From CBDBFH01 sp965204775 (GTDB lineage Bacteria; Pseudomonadota; Alphaproteobacteria; JAPOUT01; G958296285), in assembly GCA_965204775.1 (NCBI GenBank), contig CBDBFH010000024.1:25559-89558 (forward strand): 64,000 nt of DNA. The letters are read 5' to 3'. Within the stretch, counting starts at the first letter, position 1. Each line of letters begins with the position of its first letter. The position numbers and the translations under genes are program-made. Below, in pieces: positions 45,539 through 54,733 of this stretch. The notes beneath the pieces were generated by a model. That model had not been told where the DNA came from and ran no database searches. It worked only from the letters and a program-made list of their open reading frames with translations.

Positions 45539-46838
45539 TCTCACCCTCCGGAGTCATTTCATATTCAATCGGCAGAGTCTTCAGCCCGTTCACAAACGCG
45601 CTCCGAACATGCTGCGGCGCGCCCGACAGGCGAACCGACTTCAGGCGCGGCAAAAGCGTCTCAAACAAAATGCGCATCTCCAGACGCGCCAAATGCTGGC
45701 CAATGCAAACATGCGCGCCATTGCCAAAGGCCAGCTGATTCTTCGTCTCAGGCCGGTGAATGTCAAACACGTCAGGCCGGGGAAACACCTCCTCGTCGCG
45801 ATTGGCCGAGGCGTAACACAGCATCAGCCAATCGCCTTTGGCAATCTTGCGGCCCCGCAACTCGGTGTCCCCGCTCGCCGAGCGCATAAAGGTTTTGACC
45901 GGCGTCTCCCAGCGAATGCTCTCTTCGATCAGATTGCCGATCAGCGCCGGATCCGCCTTGATCTCGTCCAGCAAACCCTCCTGCGCGGCCAGCGCCCACA
46001 TCGCCGCCGCCGTCGAAGACGACGTCGTGTCATGCCCGGCGGTCGCGACAATCGTGTAATAGCCCAGACGCTCAAAATCCCCCATCGGCTTGCCGTCAAT
46101 CTGCGCCGTGGCGATCAGCGTCGAAAGGTCATCGCGCGGATTGCGGCGGCGGTCTTCGGTGATCTTATCGAAATAGGCCGCATAATCCGCCATGACGCCT
46201 TCGATAAACTTTGCAATATCCAGATCCTCCCTCACCTCCATCGCCCGGCGGGACTCGGCGTCGCCCGGCCCGAACAACTCCTGCGTCAGCAGCAGCATGC
46301 GCGGAAAATCCTCATCCGGAATCCCCAGAATCGACATGATCACCGCCAGCGGATAATTCAGCGCAACATCCTTGACAAAATCGCACCGCCCCCCAAGCCC
46401 GGCCATATGCTCAACGCTCTTCACCGCCAAAGCGCGAACCTCCCCCTCGATACTGGCAAGATTTCTCGGCATGAACCAGGCCTGGGTCAGACGGCGATGC
46501 TTCATGTGATCCGGCGCGTCCATCTGCACCAGCGAACGGACAAAATGCGGTATCCCGTTGACCGCCATCGCCTGCGCAATCGTCCGGCGGTCCATCAGCG
46601 TCGTCGACCGCTCCGCGCTGTGAAACAGCGCATTGTTGCGGCTGATATAGTTGATGTCCTCATGCTTGACCGCAACCCAGAACGGGTCAAAACCCTCCGC
46701 CCGGGCAACCCCCAGGGGGTTATTCTTTCTCAACCACCGGTAGATTTCATGCAATTTCCCAACCGCATAGGTGTCCCCGTCAACCAGTTGGGCGGTGATC
46801 TCGTCCGGCAGCTGAACCTCTTGAGCCTGGCTGTCCAT
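45522..46838 (-). CDS. Cytochrome P450 (first of two close paralogues)
   Basis: A 438-residue soluble P450 from ATG 46838 (MDSQAQEVQLPDE). The I-helix motif is AGHDTTSS, the ExxR motif is in EESIRWETP, and the haem-binding loop is FGNGAHVCIGQHLARLE. It lacks a membrane anchor, as usual for bacterial P450s, which need a ferredoxin or similar partner not found here. Such enzymes often hydroxylate terpenoid, steroid or alkyl chains. The product is very similar throughout to that of 53339-54637. Confidence 0.95.
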   Translation of the reverse strand: MDSQAQEVQLPDEITAQLVDGDTYAVGKLHEIYRWLRKNNPLGVARAEGFDPFWVAVKHEDINYISRNNALFHSAERSTTLMDRRTIAQAMAVNGIPHFVRSLVQMDAPDHMKHRRLTQAWFMPRNLASIEGEVRALAVKSVEHMAGLGGRCDFVKDVALNYPLAVIMSILGIPDEDFPRMLLLTQELFGPGDAESRRAMEVREDLDIAKFIEGVMADYAAYFDKITEDRRRNPRDDLSTLIATAQIDGKPMGDFERLGYYTIVATAGHDTTSSSTAAAMWALAAQEGLLDEIKADPALIGNLIEESIRWETPVKTFMRSASGDTELRGRKIAKGDWLMLCYASANRDEEVFPRPDVFDIHRPETKNQLAFGNGAHVCIGQHLARLEMRILFETLLPRLKSVRLSGAPQHVRSAFVNGLKTLPIEYEMTPEGENGAAA

Positions 46839-46953
46839 TCCGGCTGTTCCCCTCGTCTGTTCGCGCAAGCCGCCGCAAATCATACCAGAGAGAAAGGCCG
46901 CGTCCACCGGTTTTGACTCGCCTGTCGCCCGCGCCTAATATCCCGCCCGGCCA

Positions 46954-47649
46954 TTGGATGGCCATCGCCGGGCCGGAGGGCGCAAAATCAGCCAGAATCA
47001 ATGGGATGAGGTCGACCGGCATTTCGGCGGTCTGCTGCTCAAATCCGGCCCCGAACTGGACGCGGCGCTTGAAGCGTCCAGCGCCGCCGGGCTGCCCCCC
47101 ATCGCCGTCTCGCCGTTGCACGGCAAATTCCTCCATCTGCTCGCCGCGGCCCAAAGGGCGGAGCGAATCCTGGAAATCGGAACCCTCGCAGGCTACAGCG
47201 CCATATGGATGGCCAAAGCCCTGCCCGAACATGGCCGCCTGATCACTCTGGAGCATGACCGGCGTCATGCCGCCGTCGCGGCTGAGAATATCCGGCGCGC
47301 CAATCTGCAAAACCGGATCGAGATTCGGATCGGCGACGCCCTCGGCCTCCTCCCGGAGATCGAAAAACAGGCCGGCCCCTTTGACCTCGTCTTTATCGAC
47401 GCCGATAAGGAAAACAATCCGCAGTATTTTTCCTGGGCGCTGAAACTCGCGGCGCGCGGCGGCCTGATCGTGATCGACAATGTCGTGCGCGGCGGCCAAA
47501 TCCTGGACGCCGGCAGCGCGGATGCGGCCATTCAGGGCATTCGCCGCCTCCATCACATGGTTGCCGAAGAGCCGCGGGCCACCGCGACCGCCATCCAGAC
47601 GGTCGGCCTCAAGGGCTATGACGGATTTATGCTGATCCGGGTCAATTGA
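46954..47649 (+). CDS. O-methyltransferase, caffeoyl-CoA/catechol type
   Basis: A 231-residue protein; TTG 46954 is the only upstream start in frame, and the true start may be elsewhere. The class I SAM fold shows ILEIGTLAGYSAIWMAKALP, ITLEHDRRHAAVAAENI, FDLVFIDADKENNPQYFSWAL and GGLIVIDNVVRGG, the last two with metal-binding Asp/Asn residues of this family. It methylates hydroxyl groups of small molecules with a divalent metal. The substrate is unknown. Confidence 0.88.
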   Translation: MDGHRRAGGRKISQNQWDEVDRHFGGLLLKSGPELDAALEASSAAGLPPIAVSPLHGKFLHLLAAAQRAERILEIGTLAGYSAIWMAKALPEHGRLITLEHDRRHAAVAAENIRRANLQNRIEIRIGDALGLLPEIEKQAGPFDLVFIDADKENNPQYFSWALKLAARGGLIVIDNVVRGGQILDAGSADAAIQGIRRLHHMVAEEPRATATAIQTVGLKGYDGFMLIRVN

Positions 47650-47722
47650 TCCTCAAATTGACCCTTGATCAAAGCGCCCCTATCGTGGGGGGCAGAATTT
47701 GCGTCATCGGGAGGGGGAGACC

Positions 47723-48487
47723 GTGAAACCTGTATGTTTGATCATCGGAGCCGGAGCCGGAATCGGCGGCGCGGTGGGCGCGAAATTCGCCCGCGAAGGC
47801 TATCACGCCGTGCTCTGCCGCCGCAGCGATAAGGCGGGCCTCGATCGATTGACAGACGGCATCAAAGCCGGGGGCGGCGCCGCCACCGGGTTTCTGGTGA
47901 ACGCGGTCGAAGACAACGCCATCGAAGAAATCATCACAAAGACCGAAGCCGATATCGGGCCGATCGAAATCGTCGTTTATAATCTGGGGGCGCAGATCGG
48001 GGACCGCCCTCTCGCCAATACGACGCATAAAGCCTTTGAGCTGGGATGGCGTCTGGCGGCTTTCGGCCTGTTCCGCGCCGCCAAAGCCGTCTGCCCGCTG
48101 ATGGCGGAGCGCGGCGGCGGCAAAATCCTCGTCACCTCGGCGACCGCCGCCATGCGCGGCAATGCCGGACAGCACTCGCATGCCGCCGCAATGGCCGCGC
48201 GGCGGATGCTCTGCCAGAGCCTCAATGCCGAATTCGCCCCGAAAAATATTCACGTCGCCCATATCATCATTGACGGCTCGGTCGATGCGCCCGACACGCT
48301 CGGCAAATTGCTGGGCCCGGAGCGCTTCAAACAGCTGCGCGAAACAATCGGCGCGCAGGACGGCCTCCTCCTGCCCGAAAAAATCGCCGAAACCTATTAT
48401 CACATCGCCCACCAGCACCGCTCGGTCTGGACGCATGAGCTGGATCTGCGTTCCTATTCCGAGCTGCCCTGGTGGAACCACGCCTGA
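47723..48487 (+). CDS. SDR-fold protein with a degenerate catalytic site
   Basis: A 254-residue protein from GTG 47723, after GGGAGGGGGAG. The Rossmann glycine motif is IGAGAGIGGAVG, so the dinucleotide site is probably kept. The usual Tyr-x3-Lys is replaced by HAAAM in QHSHAAAMAARRML, so a normal dehydrogenase reaction is unlikely. The C-terminal SVWTHELDLRSY is shared with the product of 58086-58814, so the two are paralogues. Confidence 0.8.
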   Translation: MKPVCLIIGAGAGIGGAVGAKFAREGYHAVLCRRSDKAGLDRLTDGIKAGGGAATGFLVNAVEDNAIEEIITKTEADIGPIEIVVYNLGAQIGDRPLANTTHKAFELGWRLAAFGLFRAAKAVCPLMAERGGGKILVTSATAAMRGNAGQHSHAAAMAARRMLCQSLNAEFAPKNIHVAHIIIDGSVDAPDTLGKLLGPERFKQLRETIGAQDGLLLPEKIAETYYHIAHQHRSVWTHELDLRSYSELPWWNHA

Positions 48488-48513
48488 ACGCAACCGGCCC
48501 GCCGGGCGCGCTT

Positions 48514-49497
48514 TCAAAAGCGGAAGGTTTGGCCCACCATCTCCTCGGAAACCGCCCAGAGCCGGTCGGCCTGCGCCGGATCGACCGCATAGCCGTGCAC
48601 ACCATCAGCCGCTGCGGCCCCACCCTCGGCCCCGCCCTCGGCCCCGCCCTTGGCAATGGTCTCGGCGATGTGACAGTCCTCCAGATAGACGCCGCCCCGG
48701 CCCTCCAGCTCCGGCGCGGTCGCAGCATAAACCGAGGTCGCCGCCCCGGCCTCGACCGTCTTGAACGACATGCCCGACCCCTCATAGCGGCTGCGCAGCT
48801 GGGCTATGTCCTCTTCGGTCAAATGCCGCGCCAGCGGCGTGGGAATGGTGCCGGGATGGACGGCATAGGCATGGATGTTCTTCCCGGCCAGCCGCTTTTC
48901 AAGCCCGACGGCAAACAGCGCATTGGCGGTTTTCGACTGCCCATAGGCCGACCATTTGTTATAGTCCCGGCTGGCGAAATTAATGTCGTCAAACACGACC
49001 GGCGAAAAACGGTGGCCCAGCGAACTGAGCGAGACAATCCGGGCCGGCGCCCCCCGCACCAGAGCCTCCATGATCAGGCAGGTCATGTAAAAATGGCCGA
49101 GATGATTGCTGCCGAATTGCATTTCAAATCCGTCTGCGGTCTTGGCGAAGGGGCAGGCCATCACTCCGGCATTGTTGATCAGAAGGTTGAGGCTGTCATA
49201 GCGGCTGAGAAAAGTTTCGGCGAAGGCGCGAATTTTGGCGAGCGAGGCCAGTTCCAGCGCCTCAATGTGGATTTTGTCATTGCCCGTCGCGCCGATGACC
49301 CCCGCCTTGACCTCTTCGGCCTTGTCCATGTCGCGGGCGGCGATGATCACCTCCGCCCCCTTCAAGGCCAGCGCGCGCACGGTCTCGGCCCCCAGGCCCG
49401 ACGCACCGCCGGTGACCAGCGCCCGCTTGCCGGTCAGGTCAAGCCCCTCCAGAACCTGATCGGCGGTGGTCTCATGATTGAAGGCGCTTCTGTCCAT
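48514..49497 (-). CDS. Short-chain dehydrogenase, retinol-dehydrogenase-like
   Basis: A 327-residue protein with TGGASGLGAETVRALALKGA, the NNAGV motif in LLINNAGVMACP, catalytic Ser in SLSSLGHR and YGQSK. All catalytic residues are present. An in-frame 12-base tandem repeat gives GGAEGGAEGGAA near residue 285, an expansion in the C-terminal region. It is a likely NAD(P)-dependent oxidoreductase of lipophilic alcohols. It stands opposite to the SDR at 47723 and the two converge. Confidence 0.9.
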   Translation of the reverse strand: MDRSAFNHETTADQVLEGLDLTGKRALVTGGASGLGAETVRALALKGAEVIIAARDMDKAEEVKAGVIGATGNDKIHIEALELASLAKIRAFAETFLSRYDSLNLLINNAGVMACPFAKTADGFEMQFGSNHLGHFYMTCLIMEALVRGAPARIVSLSSLGHRFSPVVFDDINFASRDYNKWSAYGQSKTANALFAVGLEKRLAGKNIHAYAVHPGTIPTPLARHLTEEDIAQLRSRYEGSGMSFKTVEAGAATSVYAATAPELEGRGGVYLEDCHIAETIAKGGAEGGAEGGAAAADGVHGYAVDPAQADRLWAVSEEMVGQTFRF

Positions 49498-49618
49498 GAC
49501 GCTCTCCCTTTGCCTTGGATACGATGAAAGAATCTGTGATCTTGTATGACAAATGTCAAGCGCGCCTCTCTCCGGTCAACAACCGGCGCGGGGCGGCCCG
49601 GTTTATGAGGCTGGCATT

Positions 49619-49963
49619 ATGAGAATGTGGGGCGTCGATCCCGCGCTGTTGTGCGACAGGCATCTGCTTGGCGAGCATGTCGAGATGCATATGTTTGCCG
49701 GGACGATCAAGAAAGGCATCAGCACGGCAGGCTATGAGGAGACGGGGCTGGTTGATCTGTCCAAACTCGCTTCCCGCCATGATGCGCTCGCCAAAGAGAT
49801 GGGGCGCAGGGGCATGAAGCACAAATCCCCGCTGGATCGGAGGGGCAGGGGACTCAAAGGCGGCTGGATCGACCGCAAGGCCAATCTCGCGGAACTTGCG
49901 CGCAGATGCACGGACTGCAAAAAGAGGATTCATAAAGCGCGGCGCGGAAATCGGTCACGTTGA
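49619..49963 (+). CDS. Pyrimidine-dimer DNA glycosylase-like protein (DenV-type)
   Basis: A 114-residue protein. ATG 49619 is preferred because the family starts MRxWGVDP; the frame is open further upstream. It reads MRMWGVDPALLCDRHLLGEH, then VEMHMFAGTIKKGISTAGYEE and LASRHDALAKEMGRRGMKHKSPL, matching small phage and bacterial proteins annotated as pyrimidine-dimer glycosylase. T4 endonuclease V is the well-known member: it excises UV dimers. The C-terminus is basic, with a CTDC pair. Identification is by remembered family pattern. Confidence 0.7.
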   Translation: MRMWGVDPALLCDRHLLGEHVEMHMFAGTIKKGISTAGYEETGLVDLSKLASRHDALAKEMGRRGMKHKSPLDRRGRGLKGGWIDRKANLAELARRCTDCKKRIHKARRGNRSR

Positions 49964-50115
49964 ATATCTTCTGTGAGTATCTTCTGCCCGTCATGAGTGG
50001 CCGCCGCTGTATAAGCCCCGCGCGCCCTCACTTTATGTTGATCCGGCCAAAACCGGCCCCCATGCTATAGACTGCAGGCAGGATCGCGAGGGGCGAGAAA
50101 CAAAGAGCGCCCCGC

Positions 50116-51491
50116 ATGATCCCGCCGCGCCAACTCTTCGCGCTGATCGCCGGTCTCCTGCTCGCCTCCGCCGCACAGGCGGAAGAGCGCATCACGCTTA
50201 GCGGACAACTCGACATCCAATACGACTTCGTCGACGCCGACGACCGCCGGCAGTTCCTTCCCGCCTTCGGCGACCCCAATAACGATAACACCGATGCCTA
50301 TTACCTGCAGCCCGTTCCGCCCCTGCCCGACCGGAGCCGGCTCCAGATCAGGCGCTTGCGCCTCGGCCTTGACGCCGCGCTCGCCGGAAACTGGAGCCTC
50401 AAACTCATCGGCGCGCTCGACCTTGCGGAGAACGACGGCCCCGCCCCCTACGCCGACCGCCGCAATTATCTCGACCACGCCGCCCTCCATTGGCGCAGCG
50501 CGGGAAGCGGCGATCTGCGGATCGGATACGGCAAACTGCCCTTCGGCATTGAGAATCTTGTCCCCAGCGCCGAATTGCCGGTCATCGCGCGCTCCATCGC
50601 CACCCATTACTTCACCGGCGTGACCGCATGGGGCGGCGCCGAAGGCCGTCCCTATGGCTATGTCTGCACGCCTCTGGGGCTGGGCGCGCGGGGCAACGCG
50701 GTTCTGTGGCGCGGGCTGTGGGGGAGCGCGCATTATCATCTGGCCGTCTCTTACGGCCTTCTCAATCCCTTCGGCGCTTCCGGGAGCTCCGAACGGCAGG
50801 ACTGGGGAATCTATGCCGGGCTGGGGCATCGGGGGCAGGGCAGGGGGTGGTCGCATGACGCCGGGCTGAATTTCGCCTGGCGCTCGGAGGGAATCGCCTA
50901 TTTCCCGGTGAGCGAACAGCGCTTCAACGAACTCAGCGCCTTCAATCCCTATCTGAAATTGCAGGTGGGAGGGCTGCATTTTCTGGGGGAATATTTTCAC
51001 ACGATTGCCGAAAACGGCCAGTTCATTCGCGGCGGCTTCTTTGACGCCGCCGCCCCCGACCGCGCCGCCGCCGCGCCGACCGCCCGCGCGCACGGGGTCA
51101 ATGCGCTGCTGCGCTATGATTTTGATGCGGGCGCTTCGGGCCCGCTGAGTCTGGTCGGGCGCTATGCGTATCTGGACAGCGGGGGGCGGGGTTTTCGAGC
51201 GGCTTTTTTGCCGATGTCGTTCCCGGCGCGCCGCAGCCTTTGGAGACCAACAATTTCGACAAGGCTCATGCCTTCTATGGGGGCGTGGTGTATCGGCGCG
51301 CATTGGGGGAGGCGGTGATTCGGGTTTCGCTGGGCTATGAGTTTGTCCGCGCCCGCGAGGACCTGTCGTTTCGCGAACTGATCGGGAGCGTGGATGCCTC
51401 GGAGGAATTGCGCGCGCAAGCGCCGGGCCTGCTCTCCGGCGCGCGGACCAATATCCACGCGGTGCGCCTGCGGCTGCAGACGCTTTTCTAA
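50116..51491 (+). pseudogene. Phosphate-selective-porin-like (OprP/OprO) outer-membrane protein, frameshifted
   Basis: From ATG 50116 the frame gives a signal peptide (MIPPRQLFALIAGLLLASAAQA) and a porin sequence: ITLSGQLDIQYDFVDADD, RLQIRRLRLGLDAALAGNWSLKLI, GDLRIGYGKLPFGIENL, FLGEYFHTI. At about 51181-51195, in a GGGGGGCGGGG run, the meaning moves to the next frame. It continues as SGFFADVVPGAPQPLETNNF and ends properly in VRLRLQTLF at 51491. One missing base would restore about 458 residues. Porins of this type take up anions such as phosphate. Confidence 0.8.
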
Positions 51492-51760
51492 CGCGGCTCC
51501 CGGCCCGGTATACAGCCTTAAAGCCCCCCCGCAATGGCGCGAGTCTGCCCCGTCAAGGCGTCAATCAACGCCTGAACCCGCGCATTACCCGCCTCATCGC
51601 CCGCCGCATCGCCCGCCCCGGTCATCTGGTCATCAGCGCGGCTTCCGCAAAGGCAGGCATCTTGAGACCCCCTGCCGCTGTTGCTATAGTTTGATCTTCG
51701 CCGGGGGAGGAGACGTCCGGCAGAGCTTCAGACTCACACCCGGAGCAGGGGAGGGGGGAT
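51492..51760. other. Intergenic region with a possible tiny minus-strand frame
   Basis: No clear gene. On the minus strand 51518-51625 encodes a 35-residue frame ending ALIDALTGQTRAIAGGL, with a duplicated GATGACC just before it that breaks a longer frame starting near 51659. This could be the remnant of a small gene. The plus-strand leader of the acyl-CoA synthetase gene must start here; GGAGAGG precedes its ATG. Confidence 0.35.
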
Positions 51761-53329
51761 ATGAAAGAACTCGTCTATCATCGCTTCTATATTCCGGCGA
51801 TCAAGTATCACGCCGCCAAAACCCTCATGGTCGACGGCGATTATCGGGCCTCCTTTGCCGAGCACGGCGAGCGCGTCTTCCGCCTGTGCCGCGCCATGAA
51901 GGATACCCTGAAACTCGCCAAAAAAGACAGATTCGCCGTGCTCGCAGTCAACTCCCATGAATATGTCGAACTCTATCACGCCGCCTTCCTGGGCGCCGCC
52001 ATCATTAACCCGCTCAACCTGCGCCTGGCCGCGAAAGAACTCAACTACATCATCCGCGACTGCGGCGCAAAAGCCGTCTTCGTCGACACCTTCTTCGCAA
52101 AACTGCTCGATGAAGCGCTAAAACTCGAAAGCAACCCGCCCGTCGAACAGGTCGTCATGATGGGCAAGGGCGAGGGGCCCCATGACATCAAATATGAAGA
52201 TATGCTCGCCGCCGCCGCGCCCGAAATCCCCAAAGAAACCGAGGAAGACGATGTCGCCGTCCTGATGTACACCGGCGGCACAACCGGGCTGCCCAAAGGC
52301 GTCGTCACAACCCAGCGCGCCCAAATGCTCAACTGCTATCATTTCCAGATGAGCGAGCAAAACCTCGGCGAAAAGGACGTGATTTTAATCCAGACGCCGA
52401 TCTTCCACGCCGCCTCCACCGTCTCCACCATCGGCGGGCCGGTTGCAGGCGCGCAATTGGTCTCCATCCCCATGTTCGATCCCGCTCAGGCGCCCGGCAT
52501 CATCGCGCGCAACAAAGTGACCTCGACCATCATGGTGCCGACCATGATCGGCATGATGATCAATCACCCCGGCTTCGATCCGAAAAAACTCGCCAGCCTC
52601 AAAACCCTGGTCTACGGCGCCTCCCCCATGCCGGAGGCCCTCCTCAACCGCCTGCTCAAGGATATGCCCGGTCTCACCCTGGTCCAGGGCTATGGCATGA
52701 CCGAAGCCTGCTCCCTGCTCACCCTGCTCACCGGCGACGATCATGTCGCCGGAAACCCGCGCCTGCGCTCGGTTGGCCGCGCCGTGCCCGGCGTCGAGAT
52801 CAGCATCCGGAACGACAAGGACCGGCTGCTGCCGGCAGGCGAGATCGGCGAAGTCTGCGTCAAAACCGGAAACATGATGCGCGAATACTGGAACAAGCCG
52901 AAGGCAACCAAAGAGGCCTTCCGCGGCGGATGGTACCATTCGGGCGACGCCGGCTACCTCGATGAGGCCGGCTACCTCTTTCTCGTCGACCGCGTCAAGG
53001 ACATGATCATTTCCGGCGGCGAAAACATCTATTGCAGCGAGGTCGAAAACGCCATCTCAACCCACCCCGATGTCCAGCAGGTTGCGGTCATCGGCATCCC
53101 CGACGACACCTGGGGCGAGGCCGTCCATGCCGTCATCGTGCCGCGCGAAGGGGCCGAAATCGCGCAAAAGGCGATCATCAATCACGCCCGCAAGACCATC
53201 GCCGGATACAAGGCCCCCAAATCCGTCTCCTTCCGCAGCGCGCCTTTGCCCCTGTCGGGCGCGATGAAAGTCCTCAAACGCGAACTGCGCGCGCCCTTCT
53301 GGGAGGGGCGCGACAAAGCCATCGCCTGA
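51761..53329 (+). CDS. Acyl-CoA synthetase (AMP-forming)
   Basis: A 522-residue ANL-superfamily enzyme. The P-loop-like AMP motif MYTGGTTGLPKGV lies near residue 168. VQGYGMTEACS, the WYHSGDAGYLDEAGYLFLVDRVKDMIISGGENIYCSEVE adenylate-forming core and GYKAPKSVSF with the late GAMKVLKREL lysine are present. It activates a carboxylic acid with CoA; the closest relatives are medium- or long-chain acyl-CoA ligases. It starts a gene pair with the second P450, 9 bases apart, so the P450 product may be its substrate. Confidence 0.92.
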   Translation: MKELVYHRFYIPAIKYHAAKTLMVDGDYRASFAEHGERVFRLCRAMKDTLKLAKKDRFAVLAVNSHEYVELYHAAFLGAAIINPLNLRLAAKELNYIIRDCGAKAVFVDTFFAKLLDEALKLESNPPVEQVVMMGKGEGPHDIKYEDMLAAAAPEIPKETEEDDVAVLMYTGGTTGLPKGVVTTQRAQMLNCYHFQMSEQNLGEKDVILIQTPIFHAASTVSTIGGPVAGAQLVSIPMFDPAQAPGIIARNKVTSTIMVPTMIGMMINHPGFDPKKLASLKTLVYGASPMPEALLNRLLKDMPGLTLVQGYGMTEACSLLTLLTGDDHVAGNPRLRSVGRAVPGVEISIRNDKDRLLPAGEIGEVCVKTGNMMREYWNKPKATKEAFRGGWYHSGDAGYLDEAGYLFLVDRVKDMIISGGENIYCSEVENAISTHPDVQQVAVIGIPDDTWGEAVHAVIVPREGAEIAQKAIINHARKTIAGYKAPKSVSFRSAPLPLSGAMKVLKRELRAPFWEGRDKAIA

Positions 53330-53338
53330 GGAGCCGAC

Positions 53339-54637
53339 ATGACCATCACCAGTCAAGACCCCCAAGCCCAGCTGCCCGGCGAGATGACCGCCAATCTTGT
53401 CAGCGGCGACTCCTATGCCAGCGACGTCATCCATCAGACCCACAGCTGGCTGAGGCGCAACAACCCCCTGGGCGTCGCCCGCGCTGAAAACTTCGATCCT
53501 TTCTGGGTGGCCGTCAAGCATGCCGATATCGACCATATCAGCCGCAACAACGCCCTCTTCCACAATGCAGACCGGGCGACCACGCTCATGAACCGCAGAA
53601 CGGTCGAACAGGCCGTCGCGGTCAACGGCATGCCCCATTTCGTCCGCTCGCTGGTCCAGATGGACGCCCCCGATCACATGAAGCACCGCCGCCTGACACA
53701 GGCATGGTTCATGCCGAAAAGCCTCAAAAACATCGAGCAGGCGGTGCGCCGGCTGGCGGACAAAAGCGTCAGCCATATGGCCGGACTGGGCGGGCAGTGC
53801 GATTTCGTCAAGGATGTCGCCCTCAATTATCCGCTGGCGGTGATCATGTCGATTCTGGGAATCCCGGACAAGGACTTCCCCCGCATGCTCATGCTGACGC
53901 AGGAATTGTTCGGCCCCGACGATGCGGAAACCGGCAGAGCGCGCGCGGCGGCGGAAGCAAAAGACGTCGCGCAGATGTTCAGGGGAGTCATGGCCGATTA
54001 CGCAGCTTTTTTCGACGCGATTACCGAAGACCGCCGCCGCAACCCGCGCGACGATCTGGCGACCCTGATCGCCACCGCCGAAATCGACGGCAAGCCGATG
54101 GGGGATTTCGAGCGTCTGGGCTATTACACGATCATCGCCACCGCCGGGCATGACACAACGTCCTCGGCGACGGCCGCCGCCATGTGGGCCCTGGCTTCGC
54201 ACGACGGCCTGCTCGACGAGATCAAGGCCGACCCGGCCCTGATCGACAACCTGATCGAGGAAAGCATTCGCTGGGAGACGCCGGTCAAAACCTTCATGCG
54301 CTCGGCGACCGAAGACACCGAACTGCGTGGCCGCAAAATCGCCAGGGGAGAATGGCTCATGCTCTGTTATGCATCGGCCAACCGCGACGAGGAGGTTTTC
54401 CCCAATCCCCGGAAATTTGACATCCACCGGGCCGAAAACAAAAAGCAGCTGGCCTTCGGCAACGGCGCTCATGTGTGCATCGGCCAGCATCTGGCCCGCC
54501 TGGAGATGCGCATTTTGTTCCAAAACCTTCTGCCGCGGCTGAAATCGGTGCGCCTGTCGGGCGCGCCCCGGCACGTCAGAAGCGTCTTCGTCAACGGACT
54601 CAAAACCCTGCCCATCACATACGAGATGAGCATATAG
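53339..54637 (+). CDS. Cytochrome P450 (second of two close paralogues)
   Basis: A 432-residue P450. It shares nearly every motif with the product of 45522-46838: PHFVRSLVQMDAPDHMKHRR, AGHDTTSS, EESIRWETPVKTFMRSA, FGNGAHVCIGQHLARLEMRILF. An insertion of a few residues (RARAAAEAKDVA) after the ELFGPDDAE segment distinguishes it. ATG lies 9 bases after the acyl-CoA synthetase stop with GAGGAG upstream. A coupled hydroxylation and activation pathway is plausible. Redox partners are not in this window. Confidence 0.95.
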   Translation: MTITSQDPQAQLPGEMTANLVSGDSYASDVIHQTHSWLRRNNPLGVARAENFDPFWVAVKHADIDHISRNNALFHNADRATTLMNRRTVEQAVAVNGMPHFVRSLVQMDAPDHMKHRRLTQAWFMPKSLKNIEQAVRRLADKSVSHMAGLGGQCDFVKDVALNYPLAVIMSILGIPDKDFPRMLMLTQELFGPDDAETGRARAAAEAKDVAQMFRGVMADYAAFFDAITEDRRRNPRDDLATLIATAEIDGKPMGDFERLGYYTIIATAGHDTTSSATAAAMWALASHDGLLDEIKADPALIDNLIEESIRWETPVKTFMRSATEDTELRGRKIARGEWLMLCYASANRDEEVFPNPRKFDIHRAENKKQLAFGNGAHVCIGQHLARLEMRILFQNLLPRLKSVRLSGAPRHVRSVFVNGLKTLPITYEMSI

Positions 54638-54733
54638 GCCACGCGCCCGCCGGCATCTTTGAAAAAACATGGCCTGCCCGGGCGCGCCGTTGCGCTGCAC
54701 GGCATCAGGGCGGTCCAAAACCGGGAGAGAAAA

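Noticed and set aside
54638..54733. SAM-type riboswitch before metY
   Set aside because: The 96 bases are GC-rich and short and show none of the motifs I know; SAM-II could be missed by eye, so a covariance search would settle it.
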